A DNA stretch of 11,029 nt from JABWBD01 sp040768665 (GTDB lineage: Bacteria; Planctomycetota; Planctomycetia; Pirellulales; Thermoguttaceae), in contig JAXGMN010000115.1 in the NCBI GenBank assembly GCA_040768665.1, forward strand, positions 1 to 11,029, written 5' to 3'. The notes under the pieces are model-generated. The model saw only the letters and a program-made list of their open reading frames with translations. It had not been told where the DNA came from and did no database searches. Made by a program: the position numbers and the translations under genes. Below, in pieces: positions 1-7,783 of this stretch. Each line of letters begins with the position of its first letter. Position 1 is the stretch's first letter.

Positions 1-283
1 CGGAGCGGAGAAAAGAAGATGGTGGAAAAGAATACGAGGAGGGGGAATTCGGTCTTCGATTTCGGGAACCATCTTCTTTTCTATCATTTTCTTTTCTCCC
101 GTCGGCGTCCAAGAAGACCTTCCACTGGCAGTGGACTGAACAGGAGTCAACAGAGATAACGGAGATGATCCTTCTGTTGTTGAAGTAGAGGCCGTCGAGA
201 CGGTTCATCGCATTGATAAGGCGCAGTTGCTCGGCTAAATGAAGCCGCTCGATATACCGCTGGGATTGGTCATCAATTTCCAT
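1..283 (-). other. Doubtful partial reading frame at left edge
   Basis: An ATG at 283-281 opens a minus-strand frame that runs without a stop to the window edge, at least 94 codons. Its first third looks protein-like (MEIDDQSQRYIERLHLAEQL, followed by RLINAMNRLDGLYF). From about position 190 leftwards it runs through AACAGAGATAACGGAG-type sequence and then A/G-rich inverted-repeat DNA, giving an unlikely lysine-, serine- and proline-rich tail. No ribosome binding site is evident and no family was recognised. It may be a short hypothetical gene, a decayed fragment or chance. It is listed because nothing else accounts for this end of the window. Confidence 0.2.
9..82. repeat. 15-bp perfect inverted repeat, purine-rich arm
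   Basis: AGAAAAGAAGATGGT at 9-23 is perfectly complementary to ACCATCTTCTTTTCT at 68-82, leaving a 44-base loop. A competing pairing exists between GGAGAAAAG at 7-15 and CTTTTCTCC at 91-99. There is no terminal U-run arrangement typical of a terminator, and the element is cut close to the window edge. It is an intergenic palindrome of unknown role. Confidence 0.55.
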
Positions 284-299
284 GCCCGGAGACTGACGG

Positions 300-545
300 A
301 AGGAGTCTCCAGGCTGGTTCTTCTCTGTTGCCTCGGTTCTCTCTGACCGCTGAGATCTGATCGCTGGTTTGCTGGTCTTCAGGGGGCAGGGAGCAGAGGT
401 TGGAGATAATTGGCAAGAAGATGAGTGGCAAGAATATGGGAACCAGGGCTTAGCAACCGGGTCGCGACCGGGGAGGGATGAAAGCGGAATGAGGGAATCA
501 GGGCAGAACCGGGATGGCCTTGTCAGAAGCCAGAGGTCAGGGGGC
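300..545. repeat. Intergenic region with CTGAC/GTCAG tracts
   Basis: No convincing gene lies between the left edge and the nuclease-like gene. The stretch holds a CTGACC/CTGATC-type tract around 337-375 and its purine complement from 379 (CAGGGGGCAGGGAGCAGAGG) and again at 522-545 (GTCAGAAGCCAGAGGTCAGG). The last tract contains the stop codon of the neighbouring minus-strand gene. A 68-codon plus-strand frame at 369-575 is built from this low-complexity DNA and is not credible as a gene. Confidence 0.6.
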
Positions 546-1457
546 ATCGTCAGCCGGGATGGCGGGCGAGGTTGACGAGCGGAATAGTTCGGTCTCGAGG
601 CGTTCCGCTTGCTCTTGCAACTGGTCGGTTGGCAGTTCCGCCAGCGCTTCGGTCGGTGTTATCTCGAGACCTAATCGCCGCTGACAGAGATGAATCCGGC
701 CTATCCACTCACCTTTGCTCAAGCCGATTCGTTCCACGCTTGTGATATACGGCATGCTTCTCTCCTTTTCGAATTGCGCAATCGCGTCCCAGAACTGCTC
801 CGAGAACTCCTCGGGCAGGTCCATTAACCAGTCGATCAAGCGGAACAGCTTGCGAATGTCTTCGCGATCGAAGCCGCGCTCGTACAAGCCCTTGATCAAA
901 CGGACCTTCCAGGCCTGTCGCGACTGCAGATCGTGACGCGTTTCTATCGCCTTCAGGTGCGCCAATACCACCGCCGCGAATGGGTTGGCATCCCTTTCCA
1001 GTTCCTCGATCCGATCAGCCCAGTCCTGCAATTTTACTACCGGAAACTGGAACTGGACAGTGCTACCCCATAAGCTGTAGCCAAATCGGTCCGGGCGCCA
1101 GTTCGGGTCTTTATCGGCCAGCACCGCCAGGCTGGCCACCTGACGGTGATAGCGGTCGAACAGCCGGTAGTTGTAGACGTACATGCGCGTCGCGAAATCC
1201 GGGTCTTCCTGGCTCTGTACCTCGACATGCACCAGAACCCATTCCTCTTGGCCGTCCTTGCGCCACAGCTTGGCCAGCTTGTCGACCGTGCGCCGGCCCG
1301 TCTCGGACTGCGGTGCGATCTGCTGCAACTCCTTGTCCAACCACTGGAAGCCCCGCGACCAATCGATCTCATTGGCAATGCGCGAATAAAGAAACAGCAT
1401 GAACGCGTGGAAATACTCTTCAAGGGCTTCTTTCCAAGGGCTGTCGTATTCGGACAT
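537..1457 (-). CDS. Rpn/YhgA-type PD-(D/E)XK nuclease-like protein with DUF4351-like C-terminus
   Basis: This intact 306-residue protein resembles the Rpn family (recombination-promoting nuclease, also annotated as putative transposase, YhgA-like or 'cytosolic protein'). Visible signatures are VDKLAKLWRKDG around residues 58-69 followed by WVLVHVEVQSQ around 73-83. D59 with E79-x-Q81 is the likely PD-(D/E)XK-like catalytic set. FATRMYVYNYRLFDRY at 88-103 is another typical family stretch. Residues about 245-292 (IGRIHLCQRRLGL, then ALAELPTDQLQEQAERLE) resemble the DUF4351 tail found on many relatives. Known members are Mg-dependent DNA endonucleases that stimulate RecA-independent recombination, but activity here is inferred. 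No Shine-Dalgarno is visible; a CTCTGACTTTCGG repeat piece lies just upstream of the ATG, and the TGA stop sits inside a CCCCCTGACCTCTGG repeat. Confidence 0.82.
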   Translation of the reverse strand: MSEYDSPWKEALEEYFHAFMLFLYSRIANEIDWSRGFQWLDKELQQIAPQSETGRRTVDKLAKLWRKDGQEEWVLVHVEVQSQEDPDFATRMYVYNYRLFDRYHRQVASLAVLADKDPNWRPDRFGYSLWGSTVQFQFPVVKLQDWADRIEELERDANPFAAVVLAHLKAIETRHDLQSRQAWKVRLIKGLYERGFDREDIRKLFRLIDWLMDLPEEFSEQFWDAIAQFEKERSMPYITSVERIGLSKGEWIGRIHLCQRRLGLEITPTEALAELPTDQLQEQAERLETELFRSSTSPAIPADDAP

Positions 1458-1562
1458 GGCAGGGGCCGAAAGTCAGAGGTTGATGGTTGATGGTTTGCAC
1501 ACAACGCCGCCTAACATGGAGGGATGGAGCGCCGGGATGGGCGGTCCGAAGCGGCTGCAGGG

Positions 1563-3212
1563 TTAAGGGGCGAGTGCCTTCATCTTCTCGTAATCGGCTC
1601 GCTCCAGCGGGTGGAGTTGCTCGGCGGTGAGGCCGAGGGTTGCTGCGCGCTTCATCTCGTCTGCGGCGGCCTTCGATTGGCCGGTGCGGTGGAGGATGCG
1701 GGCGAGGTGGTAGTGGCGATTGGGACGGGGCTCCTCAAGCAGGACGGTTTGCATGTCCGCCAGTGCCTCCTTGGTGCGGCCGAGAGCGAGGTAGACCGTG
1801 GAGCGGGTGTCCAATAGTGTCGGTACCCGGCCTGCCAGGGAGATTGCCCGATCGATGAGCGTGCGAGCCTCGTCCAGGCTGCGACCTTGTAACGCCAGCA
1901 GCTCGGCCAGGTTGTTCATCATCGCTGCCACGCTGTCGGGTGATCGCTCGAGCGCGCGCTCGGTAGAGGGCCTCGACGGCGTCGAACTTGCCCTGGCGGG
2001 TCTTGAGATCGATCAAGGCCGTCTCCAGTTCCTGAGATTCGGGGTGCGACGAGACGGCGGCGGTGATTCGCTCACGTCGCCGAGCTTCGCGGTGTCGTCC
2101 TCCGAGGCGGCCGCGAGAACCAGGCTCACTTGCGCGATCTCGGCGGGATCCTTGCTAAGCGGCGTCGCTGCCTCCACCAATTCAACCGCGTCCGGCCATT
2201 GGCCTTGCCGGGCCAGGAAGCCGGCCAGGACGAGCTTGCGGGCAGGTTCGCCCTCGGCGAGCTGTCGCAGCGACGCTTCGGCAGGCTTGAGGAAACCGGC
2301 GGCCACGTCGCCGGAGTCCGAGTCGCGGAGCCGGCGGGCGAAGGCTTCCATTTGCAGAGCGACGCGGATCCGAAGATCGCCCGCGGAGGGATCGGCGTCG
2401 TCGCGGTCGAGGAGGCGACTTCAGGACCTTGAGGGCTTCGTCGTACTGCTTGCTTCGGAAAAGAAGATCGGCACGAAGCTGAAGGGCGGCGGTGTCGTCC
2501 GGGTTTTCGTTCAAGATCCGCACCAACCCGAATTCGGCTTCCGTGAGCTCGTTCTGGCTGAGCAGATACTGCACGTACCGGAACAGCGAGTCGCGGTCGT
2601 TGAGCATCCGCCAGTGGCGGGCGGCCTGGCGAGGTCGCCGGCTTGTGCATAGAGATCGCCGAGCACTCGCCGCGTCTCCGCGGCCCCCTGCTGCCCCTCG
2701 ATCACGAGCCGTTCGAGGATCTCGATCGCCTCCTGCCGCTTCTTCTTCTCCGGAGAGGCGGCCAGGATCGCCTTCGTGCGGCGATCGAGGACCGGAGTGG
2801 AATCGTCCGCGAGGTTTTTCTCGATCAGGCCGACCGCCGCATCGAGATTTTGCCGGCCGCCGTCCGCCCGCATCCAGGGCCAGGGCCCGGCGACGCCATG
2901 CCTGTTCGGCGGCATCGGCCGCGAGCTTGCCTTCGGCGATGCGGCGGAGCCCTCCTTGGCCATCTGCGGCCGGCCGGTGCGGATGCAGAAATCGGCGGCC
3001 TGGTGGATCAGGGCGTTGTCCGGCTGTTTCTTGAGTGCCGCGGCGTACTGCTGGGCGGCTGCGTCTGGCTGTTCCAGGGCGAGATAGCAGCTCGCCAGGG
3101 CATGCCGCGACCTCCTCTGCCGCGACGCTGGCTTCGATTTCCGCCAGCAGCGGCAACCTCCGCCTGTCTGCCGCTGCGGACCAAAAGATCGACCAGGGCG
3201 ATCCACGGGCAG
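1563..3212 (-). pseudogene. C-terminal half of the TPR protein, broken by multiple frameshifts
   Basis: TPR-like protein continues from the intact part to a TAA at 1563-1565, but in alternating frames. Recognisable blocks in order are PWIALVDLLVRSGRQAEV, LLAEIEASVAAEEVA, ALASCYLALEQPDAAAQQYA, LRRIAEGKLAADAAEQAWRR, NLDAAVGLIEKNLADD, RMLNDRDSLFRYVQYLLSQN, RLLDRDDADPSAGDLRIRV, ITAAVSSHPESQELETALID and MMNNLAELLALQGRSLDEAR. Frame changes fall near 3212, 3155, 3107, 2950, 2868, 2630, 2418, 2058 and 1953. Restored, the complete gene would encode about 1435 residues. The pieces are still well conserved as TPR sequence, so the indels are either very recent or introduced by sequencing and assembly. 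The ending YEKMKALAP followed by TAA looks like a natural terminus. Confidence 0.75.
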
Positions 3213-5871
3213 GCCGGTCCTTGGCCATGTCGCGGGCGCGGAGAATCACCTGCTCGGCCTCGGCGAGCCTCGTTCTTGAGCCTCCTGTCCTGCCGCGCGT
3301 CCGCTGGCCCATGATCGTGAGCACCTGCCCGAGCCAAAGATGGTCGCGATAGTCGTCGGATTCTTTGGCAACCGCCCGGGCGAGGGGCAAAGCATCGTCG
3401 AACCGGTCAGGCCGCCCGGAGATCGACTTCAGCCGCTGAAGTTCCGTGGAAAAGGGCCCGGTTTGCCGTTCGAGCCGGACGAGCAGCTCGCTCGCTTTGC
3501 GATAGTCTTCACGCTGATAGAGCAACTCCACCGTGCGGCGGATCGCGTCGGGGCTGTCGACGCCGGCATCGATCGCCGACAGGTATTCCTCCACGGCCGC
3601 TTCCGCATCGCCTTGCTGGTCGTGGATCACGGCCGACAGCAACAACACGGCGGGCCACTGGGGGCGAAGCTGCCGAGCTTTGCCCAGGTGGACGAGGGCC
3701 TGATCGAGATCGGCGGAATCCGGCTTTTCGGCGGTGCTCAAGCGGACCGCCTGGCAGTAGTGATACGTGGGGCCATCGCCCTCAATACCCTGGATTTCCG
3801 TGATCGCCCGATCCATCAGCGTCGTGTTCTCCGCGCGTTGGGCGACCTGGAAGAGCTGCTGCCAAAGCACCAGGTCCTTGGGCGCCTGTTCGGCTACCGC
3901 AGCGCAGACGGCCGCTGCATGGGCCGGCTCCTTCAGGCCCGTGGTGGCGGTAAGAAGCCCGCGGTAGAGAACGACCCGCTCGCCTTCGTCGAACTGGCCG
4001 GCGTCGGCCGCCAGGCAGGCAAGCTCCTCCGAGGCGGCTCCGTCGAATTCGATTCGCGTCACCAGGTGCCGGGCCTCGAGGACACCTGGCGACACCCGAT
4101 CGCCGAGCCGCTCTTTCGCCTCGGCAAGGAGTTGCTGAGCACGTTCGGGTTGTTGCCGTTCGGCCAGCTCGATCTGGGCGGCCCAAAGCGCCGCGTCGTC
4201 GGGGTTCTTCTCGCGGGCGTTGGCGAGGAGTTGCTCCGCGTCGGCGGCCCGGCTCTGGGCCATCAGCAACTCCGCTCGCAACAGGACGACCGGCACACTG
4301 GCGGAGTCTTCCGCGGAGAGCCGGTCGAGCCGGCTTTCGACCTCCGCCCAATTGCGCTGCTGCTCCGGCAGACTCATATTCCGCAGCAGGAGCAGACGGG
4401 TGAGCGGCAAGTACACTTCCGACGCGGCGCCGGCGAGCCCTTCCGCCGCCCGCATCTCCTCGATCGCCTCCTCGATCCGCCCGGCGCGGAGCAGGGCATT
4501 GGCGACGCCCGAACGGGCCGGCTGCCAGAGGCGATCGATCCGCTGGGCCCTGCGGTAGGCCTCCAGCTCCTGTTCGACATTGCCCAACTGCCGGTAGGCC
4601 TGGGCCAGCCAGAATTCGATGTCTCGGGCTTGCGCCGAAGAAGCCGCTCCGGCCGTTCGGCTGCGGGCCTCCAGGAACTGCTTCGATGCGGCAAGCCAAT
4701 CGCGCTGGAGCATCGCCAACCGGCCCCGCAGATAGTAAACCTCGGCCGGCGAATGGACCTTTTCGTCGAGCGTTTTGATCTCTTTTTTGGCTTCGTCGAC
4801 GTTGCCCAACTCGATGAGCAACCGCACCAGCAATGGTTGAAGATTCCGACCCTCCGGCGAGGCATCGCGGCCCTGCCTCAGCCATTGGACGGCCTTGTCG
4901 CGATCGCCCGCGGCGATTTCCACGTCGGCGAGCGTCGGATACAGACGGAGATCCGCCGAATCGATCTCGACGGCCGCCTGGCCGAGCTTTCGGGCCTCTT
5001 CCAGCCGGCCGGCTTTCAGGGCACATTGAGACGCCAACCAGAGGGCACTGGAGTTCTCCGGCTCCAGGTCGATGGCCTTTTGGGCATCGGCGATGGCGGC
5101 CTGAAGCCGCGGATCGAGTTGTTGGGCCGGTTCGGAGTCGCGACGCTGCGCGTTGCCGCGTGGGCCGCTGACGCCGAGCAGGTAAAACCCGCGGCCGATG
5201 AAGGCCTGGGCCGACTCGGGATTCAGTTCGACCATCCGGTTGGCCCAGTAGTCGGCGTCCTTTGCTTTCCAGTCCTTGTCGCGGCTGAAGACCTGCTCGG
5301 GATCTCGTTTCCGCAAGTCGATCAGCAGCAGGAAGGTGGGCACCTGCTTGGGGTCGGCAGTCAGGGCGTTCTCGAGGCTCCCAGCGGCGGCCAGGTAGTC
5401 GCCGGCGGCCAATTGGCATCTGGCGAGCAGCGCGAGCAGCTCCGGATCCTGCTTGTGGGCTTCGAGAAGGTCTTTCAGCATCCGCCGGGCATCGACGTAT
5501 CTGCCAATCCGAACCGCCACCTCGGCGAGCTTCCGGTGGACGTCTTCGCGATTGGGGGCGAGCTGGATGGCCCGGGTCAGAACCTTATACGCCCGGGAGT
5601 TCTGGCCGATTTCCGCCAGCAAGAGCCCGAATTTGGCCGTAGTCTCGGGGTCGTCGGGCTTGAGGCTCAGGTAGCTCTCGTAGTGGGCAATCGCGTCGGC
5701 GGCCTGTTTCGCCGCCTGGGCGTCTTCGGCCTTGCTGCGGAAAAAGTCGGCATGGCGCATGACTTGAAAGCCGTGCAGCAGGTGGACGGCCCCCGCGCTG
5801 ACCGCCGTCACAATCACCAGGACCACATAGGCACGGAGATTGGGTCGCGATTTCATTTTGGGTTTTTTCAT
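2182..5871 (-). CDS. Large membrane-anchored tetratricopeptide repeat protein (intact N-terminal part)
   Basis: This is a long TPR protein. The ATG at 5871 is preferred over one 90 bases upstream (5961) because AGGAG lies 7 bases before it and because the longer version would begin in the intergenic region beside the REP-type palindrome. The N-terminus is basic (MKKPKMKSRPNLR), followed by one transmembrane helix at about residues 13-33 (AYVVLVIVTAVSAGAVHLLH). The rest is then predicted to be exterior or periplasmic. From about residue 40 onward helical pairs of TPR type repeat every 34 residues or so, for example AIAHYESYLSLKPDDPE, YKVLTRAIQLAPN and AIADAQKAIDLEPENSSALW. The frame is open to 2182 (1229 codons) but is authentic only to about 3212, after which the real protein jumps between frames. 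TPR arrays mediate protein-protein contacts; no catalytic domain is visible. The context suggests an envelope or polysaccharide-export scaffold, which is inference. Confidence 0.8.
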   Translation of the reverse strand: MKKPKMKSRPNLRAYVVLVIVTAVSAGAVHLLHGFQVMRHADFFRSKAEDAQAAKQAADAIAHYESYLSLKPDDPETTAKFGLLLAEIGQNSRAYKVLTRAIQLAPNREDVHRKLAEVAVRIGRYVDARRMLKDLLEAHKQDPELLALLARCQLAAGDYLAAAGSLENALTADPKQVPTFLLLIDLRKRDPEQVFSRDKDWKAKDADYWANRMVELNPESAQAFIGRGFYLLGVSGPRGNAQRRDSEPAQQLDPRLQAAIADAQKAIDLEPENSSALWLASQCALKAGRLEEARKLGQAAVEIDSADLRLYPTLADVEIAAGDRDKAVQWLRQGRDASPEGRNLQPLLVRLLIELGNVDEAKKEIKTLDEKVHSPAEVYYLRGRLAMLQRDWLAASKQFLEARSRTAGAASSAQARDIEFWLAQAYRQLGNVEQELEAYRRAQRIDRLWQPARSGVANALLRAGRIEEAIEEMRAAEGLAGAASEVYLPLTRLLLLRNMSLPEQQRNWAEVESRLDRLSAEDSASVPVVLLRAELLMAQSRAADAEQLLANAREKNPDDAALWAAQIELAERQQPERAQQLLAEAKERLGDRVSPGVLEARHLVTRIEFDGAASEELACLAADAGQFDEGERVVLYRGLLTATTGLKEPAHAAAVCAAVAEQAPKDLVLWQQLFQVAQRAENTTLMDRAITEIQGIEGDGPTYHYCQAVRLSTAEKPDSADLDQALVHLGKARQLRPQWPAVLLLSAVIHDQQGDAEAAVEEYLSAIDAGVDSPDAIRRTVELLYQREDYRKASELLVRLERQTGPFSTELQRLKSISGRPDRFDDALPLARAVAKESDDYRDHLWLGQVLTIMGQRTRGRTGGSRTRLAEAEQVILRARDMAKDRPARGSPWSIFWSAAADRRRLPLLAEIEASVAAEEVAACPGELLSRPGTARRSRPAVRRGTQETAGQRPDPPGRRFLHPHRPAADGQGGLRRIAEGKLAADAAEQAWRRRALALDAGGRRPAKSRCGGRPDREKPRGRFHSGPRSPHEGDPGRLSGEEEAAGGDRDPRTARDRGAAGGRGDAASARRSLCTSRRPRQAARHWRMLNDRDSLFRYVQYLLSQNELTEAEFGLVRILNENPDDTAALQLRADLLFRSKQYDEALKVLKSPPRPRRRRSLRGRSSDPRRSANGSLRPPAPRLGLRRRGRRFPQACRSVAATARRGRTCPQARPGRLPGPARPMAGRG

Positions 5872-5878
5872 TATTCCA

Positions 5879-5883
5879 CTCCT
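5879..5883 (-). promoter_or_regulatory. Shine-Dalgarno of the TPR gene
   Basis: On the minus strand AGGAG is followed by TGGAATA and then the ATG at 5871-5869, a spacing of 7 bases. It decides the start of the TPR gene and is the only canonical ribosome binding site seen ahead of a clear gene here. Confidence 0.7.
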
Positions 5884-5956
5884 ATTTTCAGGTGGTTCAT
5901 TCGAATCAAACGATCGGGAGCGTGCCGGTTTCCAGGGGCTCCTCGTTGCGTTTTCG

Positions 5957-6058
5957 GGCATGGTTCAAAAAAGGGGGACAGGCACCTCGCCGAGCCGTGT
6001 TTTTCTCACGTGCGAAGCTATTTGGCTCGGAGCCAATCCCCCGTTTTAGACCATGCCC
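5957..6058. repeat. REP-type palindromic element between the DUF218 pair and the TPR gene
   Basis: The ends GGGCATGGT (5956-5964) and ACCATGCCC (6050-6058) are perfect inverse copies. Inside them AAAAAAGGGGGACAGGCACC at 5967-5986 mirrors GGAGCCAATCCCCCGTTTT at 6029-6047 imperfectly, and GCCGAGCC faces GGCTCGG further in. The GGGGGACAGGC...GAGCCAATCCCCC layout matches palindromes seen repeatedly in planctomycete-like genomes and thought to be moved by Y1/TnpA_REP-type transposases; that attribution is from memory. No transposase lies in this window. The last residues and TAG stop of the upstream DUF218 frame fall within it. Confidence 0.65.
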
Positions 6059-6788
6059 GTTTTGCTGAGCTGCCGGGCCGGCCAGCGGCGCGGAGAATTC
6101 GCCGTTTCAGCAGTCTGCGGCAGGCAGCGGCCAGGATGACGAGCATCAAGGCTCCGGCTCCGGCCCCCATTGCCTCGGGCGACCGAGCTGCCAATGCTGC
6201 GAGTTTGAATCCCTCCCGTCGTGATGGTGACGAAGCTCTCTCCGATAACCACCACCGGTCGACGCGGAACGTGTCCACGGGAGCTGAGACGACAAAACTC
6301 CGGGAACTTTGGTCGCCCAGGGCTTGTCAGACGAGCCGGCGAGCCCGGCGCGTATGGTAGCGGCTGGTAACGACTGCCGCAGGCGTCGGGCCGATGCTTC
6401 AAAAATCGGCCAGCACCCAAATGTCGTCTTCAGTGTGCCTCGTGCTGCTTCTGATGGTAATCTTGTCGGCTGGAACACCTCGCGCAGCAAGACCTGGCGT
6501 ATCTGCTCGTGATCGGCGGTACGGGCCGATCGGCGACTTCGGGACGCAGTTCGTTTTCCGGGACGAGAACACCATCTGCCAGCCCGCTGTTGACCAAAGC
6601 CGCGGCGACAAAGGGCGGACCTCCTCACCACCGGGAAGGACATAGACATAGTTCGCCTCGCGCGACGCGACGCCGACGTCCAGCCATTGAGCCATGGCGG
6701 GGAGCAATGGGTTCGTGTTGCCCAGAGGCTCGCGGCAACGAACAAGGCGCCCAGAAGAGACAGGAGACCGCATTTCCGGCCCGGGCAT
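6018..6788 (-). pseudogene. DUF218 (YdcF/ElyC-like) membrane protein, second of a pair, frameshifted
   Basis: The ATG at 6788-6786 overlaps the stop of the preceding gene as TGATG. Across frames the protein reads: an N-terminal helix (GLLSLLGALFVAASLWA); NYVYVLPGGEEVRP then FVAAALVNSGLADGVLVPEN, the opening strand and first helix of DUF218; HEQIRQVLLRE; ADKITIRSSTRHTEDDIWVL; the family hallmark VVTSRYHTRRAR; and VVSAPVDTFRVDRWWLSER with EGFKLAALAA. A hydrophobic stretch (ALMLVILAAACRRLLKRR) lies near the end. At least five frame changes and an in-frame TGA at 6329-6327 prevent a full-length product as written. DUF218 proteins are membrane-anchored envelope factors (for example ElyC, SanA, YdcF), and their exact chemistry is poorly defined. 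The final residues are encoded by the REP-type palindrome, so the original C-terminus may be lost. Confidence 0.7.
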
Positions 6789-7622
6789 CAGTTTTCCAAA
6801 TGGTTCGGCTTTCGGCCCCAGCATTCCTCGCCGGAATCGGGGACGCAAGCTGGATCGATTGTCAGGCGCTGCTCTTCGTAGGCATCGGGATCCCAAGGCT
6901 CGGGCGGCGGCTCGGTCGCTCCGATGCAGTATGTGTGGACGAGCGCGTCCAGCCGAACACGAATCGCTTGGCTCCACCCGGACCTGCCGCAATCGTGTTC
7001 ATCATAACGGCGATCGGGCAGCCCCTGAAAAGCAAGCCGACTGAAGTTGTGCAGAAGTTGCTTTGCGGAAGATCCGCTGCGTGCGCTGGCTGCCGAACCG
7101 ATCGCAGAGGACCACGATCAGCCGAGAGGAGTTTCTCTTGCCATCCAGTCCTGAAGCTGGCAAGCGGCCTCAGCAGGTTCTTGCAGAACCCGGAACGACC
7201 AAGAGCGAATCGGAGGGAACTGCGGAGTTGCCAGCTCGTCGCGTGCCAGCCTCGCCGGCTCGCAGGATGCCCAGTTCTGCAAGACATGACGGCTGCCCTC
7301 GATCAAAGAGGAGCAGGGAGAACGTCGTCGCGAAGCGAGGACGGGCTCAGCGACGTCGTTCAGTTCTCAGGCCGCGTGGCGAGCGGCCTGGTCGCGGCTT
7401 TGCTTGCGATACATTGCCGCGGCCGCGTCATACCGGCGATCGCCGCCGAAGAGGAGAATGTCGAACGGCTCGTCCAGCACCTCGTGAACGACCAGCAACA
7501 TCGCCAATCCGGTGAGGATTGCAGGGTAGAAGGACCGAAACGCAGCGGCGACGAGGATCAGCGGCAACGCGATCGCAAGCCGACGGCAGGCAGCAGTTGG
7601 AGCTGCTTGTGCTGAGAGTCAT
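6788..7622 (-). pseudogene. DUF218-like membrane protein, first of a pair, frameshifted
   Basis: A probable ATG at 7622 is followed, after a frame change near 7568, by a transmembrane stretch (LAIALPLILVAAAF). Then come RSFYPAILTGLAMLLVV and EPFDILLFGGDRRYDAAAAM, matching the GG-D/R-x-x-x-A-x-x-L/M-Y start of a DUF218 fold. Further blocks in other frames are RGQPSCLAELGILRAGEA, SDSLLVVPGSARTC, ACQLQDWMARE, RLIVVLCDRFGSQRTQRIFR (the C-terminal DUF218 strand with S-x-R-x-x-R), LPDRRYDE, GAKRFVFGW and DALVHTYCIGATEPPPEPWD. The tail ends in KPNHLEN and TGA at 6790-6788, overlapping the next ATG by one base. About seven frame changes occur in 0.83 kb. Assignment to DUF218 rests on motif order and on pairing with a clearer member downstream. 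Confidence 0.6.
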
Positions 7623-7783
7623 TCAGGGCGGCCGTGTTTGCAAATAACAGGCGATGTGCTCAGCTATGCAACGCACCAGAAGTGTGTTGCATGAGCCAGC
7701 TGGTGCGCATCTGATTATGCAATAAGGACTTGCGTTGTGGAACGTGACCCGCTCTTGCGAGGGGTGTTGCATCGGTGGCGGAG
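7623..7783. promoter_or_regulatory. Likely regulatory gap with ATGCAAC/GTTGCAT inverted repeat
   Basis: ATGCAACGCAC at 7666-7676 and GTGTGTTGCAT at 7682-7692 form 11-bp arms with one mismatch around a 5-base loop. A further half-site GTGTTGCAT occurs at 7764-7772. The palindrome lies 44 bases upstream of the first DUF218 start on the minus strand, the right place for an operator or a small RNA hairpin. A weak minus-strand promoter could use TTGCAT from the palindrome and TGTTAT 16 bases on, but the match to consensus is poor. No gene is visible here. Confidence 0.4.

Noticed and set aside
369..575. 68-codon plus-strand frame at the left repeats
   Set aside because: Built from low-complexity repeat DNA and overlapping the end of the Rpn-like gene; no ribosome binding site or family.
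1500..1570. GTTAGGC on the minus strand near 1516-1510 as an integron attC core site
   Set aside because: No matching RYYYAAC partner with the expected internal symmetry was found at the right distance, and no integrase is present.
1798..2652. 284-codon plus-strand frame
   Set aside because: Antisense to the frameshifted TPR half; composition is serine- and arginine-rich shadow sequence.
5872..5961. 30-residue longer start of the TPR protein at 5961
   Set aside because: The extension is intergenic-like, starts beside the REP-type palindrome and would place the AGGAG site inside the coding region; the start at 5871 gives a normal basic N-terminus and membrane helix.
3340..6360. 1006-codon open frame on the plus strand
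   Set aside because: It lies exactly opposite the TPR gene. In GC-rich DNA the antisense frame of a biased gene often stays open; the translation has no recognisable domain and the opposite strand shows clear TPR repeats with a ribosome binding site.
6788..6840. VPDSG-like motif near the end of the first DUF218 protein as a VPDSG-CTERM sorting signal
   Set aside because: The residues ACVPDSGEEC are not followed by a hydrophobic helix and basic end, which the sorting signal requires; the tail is hydrophilic.
6509..7615. 368-codon plus-strand frame across the DUF218 pair
   Set aside because: The minus strand here encodes recognisable DUF218 motifs in several frames; the plus-strand product is arginine- and proline-rich with no family resemblance.
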